The position numbers and the translations under genes are program-made. A stretch of 22,881 nt of DNA. Origin: a virus. The notes beneath the pieces are model-generated. The model ran no database searches. It saw nothing but the letters and a program-made list of their open reading frames with translations, and was not told the origin of the DNA. Below are positions 20,773 through 22,881 of this stretch, piece after piece. Each line of letters begins with the position of its first letter. Position 1 is the first letter of the stretch. The stretch covers positions 1 through 22,881 of IMG/VR virus record IMGVR_UViG_3300028571_000130. One strand, given 5' to 3'.

Positions 20773-21420
20773 ATGACTAAAATAAATAACAATGCAGTCT
20801 ACAAAGGTTTGTATGACGATGAGCCTGAATCTAGAAAGAAAAAGGTAGAAGATAAAAAAGACGAAAAGTCAAGTAAAGATCTTTATAATGAAATTGACTA
20901 TGGCGTTAGTGTTACCGACTCTGTTATTTATTTACATGGAGATATTATGTTAGGTAATTGCTTTGACTTTATTTCAAAAGTTAGATTGATATTAGCACAT
21001 CGTCCTGAAGATAAAAAAGGAGAGCCAATTACAGTATTATTAAATTCCAATGGCGGAGATGTTTATGAAGCTTTAGGTATTATTGATTATATGGAATCAG
21101 TTGAAGTTCCAATTAATGTAATTGCAAGAGGAAGAGCAATGTCAGCAGGAGCAATGATTTTATGTTGTGGTACTGGAATAAGAGCTGCTTCAAAGAATAC
21201 CACTATTATGGTTCACGAAGCTTCAGCTAATATATTTGGTAAGTCTGCCGACATTAAAGCAAATGCAGAACATATCGATGAGTTAGAAGAAGATTTTTAT
21301 AAAATGATGGCACAAAAAACTAAACATGATGAAGAGTTTTGGCGCAAAGCATGTAGAAAAGATTATTATATGACTGCAGCTAAAGCAGTTGAGTTAGGTT
21401 TAATTGATCAAGTAATATAA
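20773..21420 (+). CDS. ClpP-like serine protease
   Basis: 215 aa. ClpP fold motifs: LNSNGGDVYEALGIIDYM (90-107), ARGRAMSAGAM with nucleophile Ser124, IMVHEAS with His148, and KDYYMTAAKAVELGLID with Asp197; spacing between the triad residues matches E. coli ClpP (97, 122, 171) to within one residue. ClpP degrades proteins fed to it by ClpX-type unfoldases. A charged N-terminal extension of about 40 residues replaces the usual short leader. In large phages ClpP-like proteins can serve as prohead proteases, so capsid maturation is an alternative. No unfoldase gene is seen in the window; it would use the host's or act alone. Confidence 0.92.
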   Translation: MTKINNNAVYKGLYDDEPESRKKKVEDKKDEKSSKDLYNEIDYGVSVTDSVIYLHGDIMLGNCFDFISKVRLILAHRPEDKKGEPITVLLNSNGGDVYEALGIIDYMESVEVPINVIARGRAMSAGAMILCCGTGIRAASKNTTIMVHEASANIFGKSADIKANAEHIDELEEDFYKMMAQKTKHDEEFWRKACRKDYYMTAAKAVELGLIDQVI

Positions 21421-21423
21421 GTT

Positions 21424-22164
21424 ATGGGAAAACAAGATACAGAATTACAATGGAAAGCGTTAATGGAATATATTGAAAAATATATTTCTGGTACACGCAA
21501 AGAAGTGTTAATTAAAATGTATGAAGAATTGTCTGACAGAGTTTTAACAGCTCCAGCGTCTTCACATTCAACTAGACATAACTGCTTTCCAGGAGGATAT
21601 ATCGATCACGTTAATAGAGTTGTAAAGACAGCTATTAATTTGTATTCGGTATGGACTGAAGCAGGAGCAGCTACACATAAATATACTTTAGAAGAAGTAG
21701 TATTTGCAGCTATCAATCACGACTTAGGTAAAGTAGGTTCTAGAATTCACGAATATTATGTTCCAAACGATTCAGATTGGCACGTAAAGAGAGGACAAAT
21801 TTATAAAATCAGTGACAAATTAACTTTCATGAAAGTGCCAGACAGAAGTTTATTTACTTTACAAGAGTTTGGTATTGCAGTTTCTGAAAATGAATATTTA
21901 GCAATTAAATTGCATGACGGTCTTTATGGAAAAGGTAATGAGTCGTATTTAATGGGAGGAGCTCCTGAGTTTTCATTGAAAAATGATTTGCCTATATTAT
22001 TACACCACGCCGATCATTTAGCTACTTTAATTGAAGGCAATTTAGCTCACGCTCCACAAATAGTAGAAGTAGCTCCGACAAAGGCAAAGTCTAAATTAGG
22101 AGGGTTTAATGATCCAGTTGCTGACGATAATTTGAAATCAGCATTTGATAAAATATTCGGATAA
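21424..22164 (+). CDS. HD-domain phosphohydrolase
   Basis: 246 aa. The metal-binding His/Asp set is present: His62 (GYIDHVNR), His99-Asp100 (NHDLGK), His164-Asp165 (KLHDG), and His194/195 with Asp197 (LLHHADHLA). HD enzymes cut phosphate esters of nucleotides such as dNTPs, (p)ppGpp or cyclic dinucleotides. Substrate unknown; the neighbouring replication and transcription genes fit nucleotide or signal metabolism. It follows the ClpP-like gene by 3 nt. Confidence 0.88.
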   Translation: MGKQDTELQWKALMEYIEKYISGTRKEVLIKMYEELSDRVLTAPASSHSTRHNCFPGGYIDHVNRVVKTAINLYSVWTEAGAATHKYTLEEVVFAAINHDLGKVGSRIHEYYVPNDSDWHVKRGQIYKISDKLTFMKVPDRSLFTLQEFGIAVSENEYLAIKLHDGLYGKGNESYLMGGAPEFSLKNDLPILLHHADHLATLIEGNLAHAPQIVEVAPTKAKSKLGGFNDPVADDNLKSAFDKIFG

Positions 22165-22165
22165 T

Positions 22166-22456
22166 ATGGTAGCATTAATTATAATTTTCTTCCTAACCGT
22201 AATTGGATTTATGAGTTATGGAATATGGAATCTCGTTAATCAAAACGAAGACTTAGAAGAGACTGTAATATATTATCAGAATAAGCTAGACGAAATACGT
22301 GAGAAGGTATTAGATACTGAAACTCAATTAAAAGACTTAGACATTCGTGGAGCTTTTGAAGCAGACGACGAAGTGGGTTTTGTATTTAAAGAAATAAAAG
22401 AATTGTCTTCGGACTTAACTAAAACAGTAGAATCAGTATATGAATTTAGAACTTAA
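22166..22456 (+). CDS. Membrane-anchored coiled-coil protein
   Basis: 96 aa. N-terminal membrane segment (2-22), then a coiled coil (about 25-60) and a helical end. An in-frame ATG at 22145 lies inside the HD gene; the ATG at 22166, one base after its stop, is preferred. Overlaps the sigma-factor gene by 17 bases. Unknown function. Confidence 0.65.
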   Translation: MVALIIIFFLTVIGFMSYGIWNLVNQNEDLEETVIYYQNKLDEIREKVLDTETQLKDLDIRGAFEADDEVGFVFKEIKELSSDLTKTVESVYEFRT

Positions 22457-22881
22457 TCAAGAAACAGTTAGTGAAGTGACTGTCGAAGCTGTAGTAGCAA
22501 TAGAACCGGAAGCTCCAAAGACTCGAGGTCGTAAGCCAAAGACAAAACAATACTTTACAAAAGACACTGAAAATGCTATTTTGCTGTATAATCTTTTAGA
22601 AGATGAAATAGAGCGTAATAAACTTTACGAAGAGAAGATTAAATATCCATTGGATAAGTTAGTTGAAAATATTATTCATACTTTTAAGTTTTATCACTTT
22701 GACGTTCCGTATGAAGATGTAAAGCATGAAGTAGTTGCTTTCTTAAATGAAAAGATTCATAAATATACAGACCCTGACAAAGGTAAAGCATTTTCATATT
22801 TTTCAATCATAGCAAAAAACTATTTAATTATCCATAATAATGGAAATTATAACAAGTTTAAAAATACGGAACAGCCTGAAG
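22440..22881 (+). CDS. T4 gp55-like late sigma factor, 3' end missing
   Basis: 147 residues in the window. After a low-complexity head and a basic patch (RGRKPKTK, about 29-36), a helical domain holds segments like sigma region 2: LVENIIHTFKFYHF, then YEDVKHEVVAFLNEKIHKY, then DPDKGKAFSYFSIIAKNYLIIHN. This arrangement (helix pair, D-x-x-KGKAFSYFS) resembles T4 gp55 and related phage sigma factors, which direct host RNA polymerase to late promoters with TATAAATA. The start at 22440 overlaps the previous gene by 17 bases. The reading frame is open to the window's end. Confidence 0.8.
   Translation, partial: MNLELNQETVSEVTVEAVVAIEPEAPKTRGRKPKTKQYFTKDTENAILLYNLLEDEIERNKLYEEKIKYPLDKLVENIIHTFKFYHFDVPYEDVKHEVVAFLNEKIHKYTDPDKGKAFSYFSIIAKNYLIIHNNGNYNKFKNTEQPE

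Overview
The window looks like part of a large tailed-phage genome, probably a T4-like myovirus of a Bacteroidota (Flavobacteriia-like) host. Every gene I can support lies on the + strand, tightly packed and often overlapping by a few bases. The DNA is AT-rich. Recognisable genes are phage replication, repair and transcription functions: thymidylate synthase, ATP-dependent DNA ligase, UvdE-type UV endonuclease, and a T4 gp55-like late sigma factor running off the right edge. Most others are small proteins I cannot name. The Bacteroidota assignment rests on the promoters, which match the host primary-sigma form TTTG-N20-TAnnTTTA, on A-rich leaders without Shine-Dalgarno sites, and on a tmRNA tag resembling the GE..YA.AA tags of that phylum.

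Layout. 1-4576: small unknown proteins, including a zinc ribbon, a DksA/TraR-like zinc finger, a SWIM zinc finger, a DUF4494-like protein and small membrane proteins. 4626-5004: a complete tmRNA gene with its own promoter, followed by a tiny lipoprotein and an intrinsic terminator. 5311-7711: two small ORFs, thymidylate synthase, a secreted protein and a holin-like membrane protein. 7749-9125: a cyclic-phosphate-processing receiver-domain protein and a calcineurin-like phosphoesterase. 9208-11650: DNA ligase, two small proteins and a lytic transglycosylase. 11659-12479: five tRNAs (Arg-UCU, Glu-UUC, Leu-UAA, Met-like CAU, and an initiator-like CAU) with unexplained non-coding stretches between and after them. 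12708-18794: a lipoprotein, small unknowns, a methyltransferase and UvdE. 18900-22881: a membrane/coiled-coil protein, a ClpP-like protease, an HD phosphohydrolase, a membrane-anchored coiled-coil protein and the sigma factor.

The main theme beyond DNA metabolism is translation and its quality control. The phage carries elongator-type tRNAs, a CAU tRNA with initiator hallmarks, a tmRNA (ribosome rescue and tagging) and a ClpP homologue (the host protease that degrades tagged proteins). Twelve strong promoters with an invariant 20-nt spacer organise the window. Three of them sit only 3-4 nt before an ATG, which predicts leaderless mRNAs that would rely on initiator tRNA. This combination is the best candidate here for an undescribed phage takeover system.

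Two genes carry perfect in-frame tandem duplications with exactly the same 51-bp period. This is either a striking coincidence or an assembly artefact, and should be checked before either protein is interpreted.
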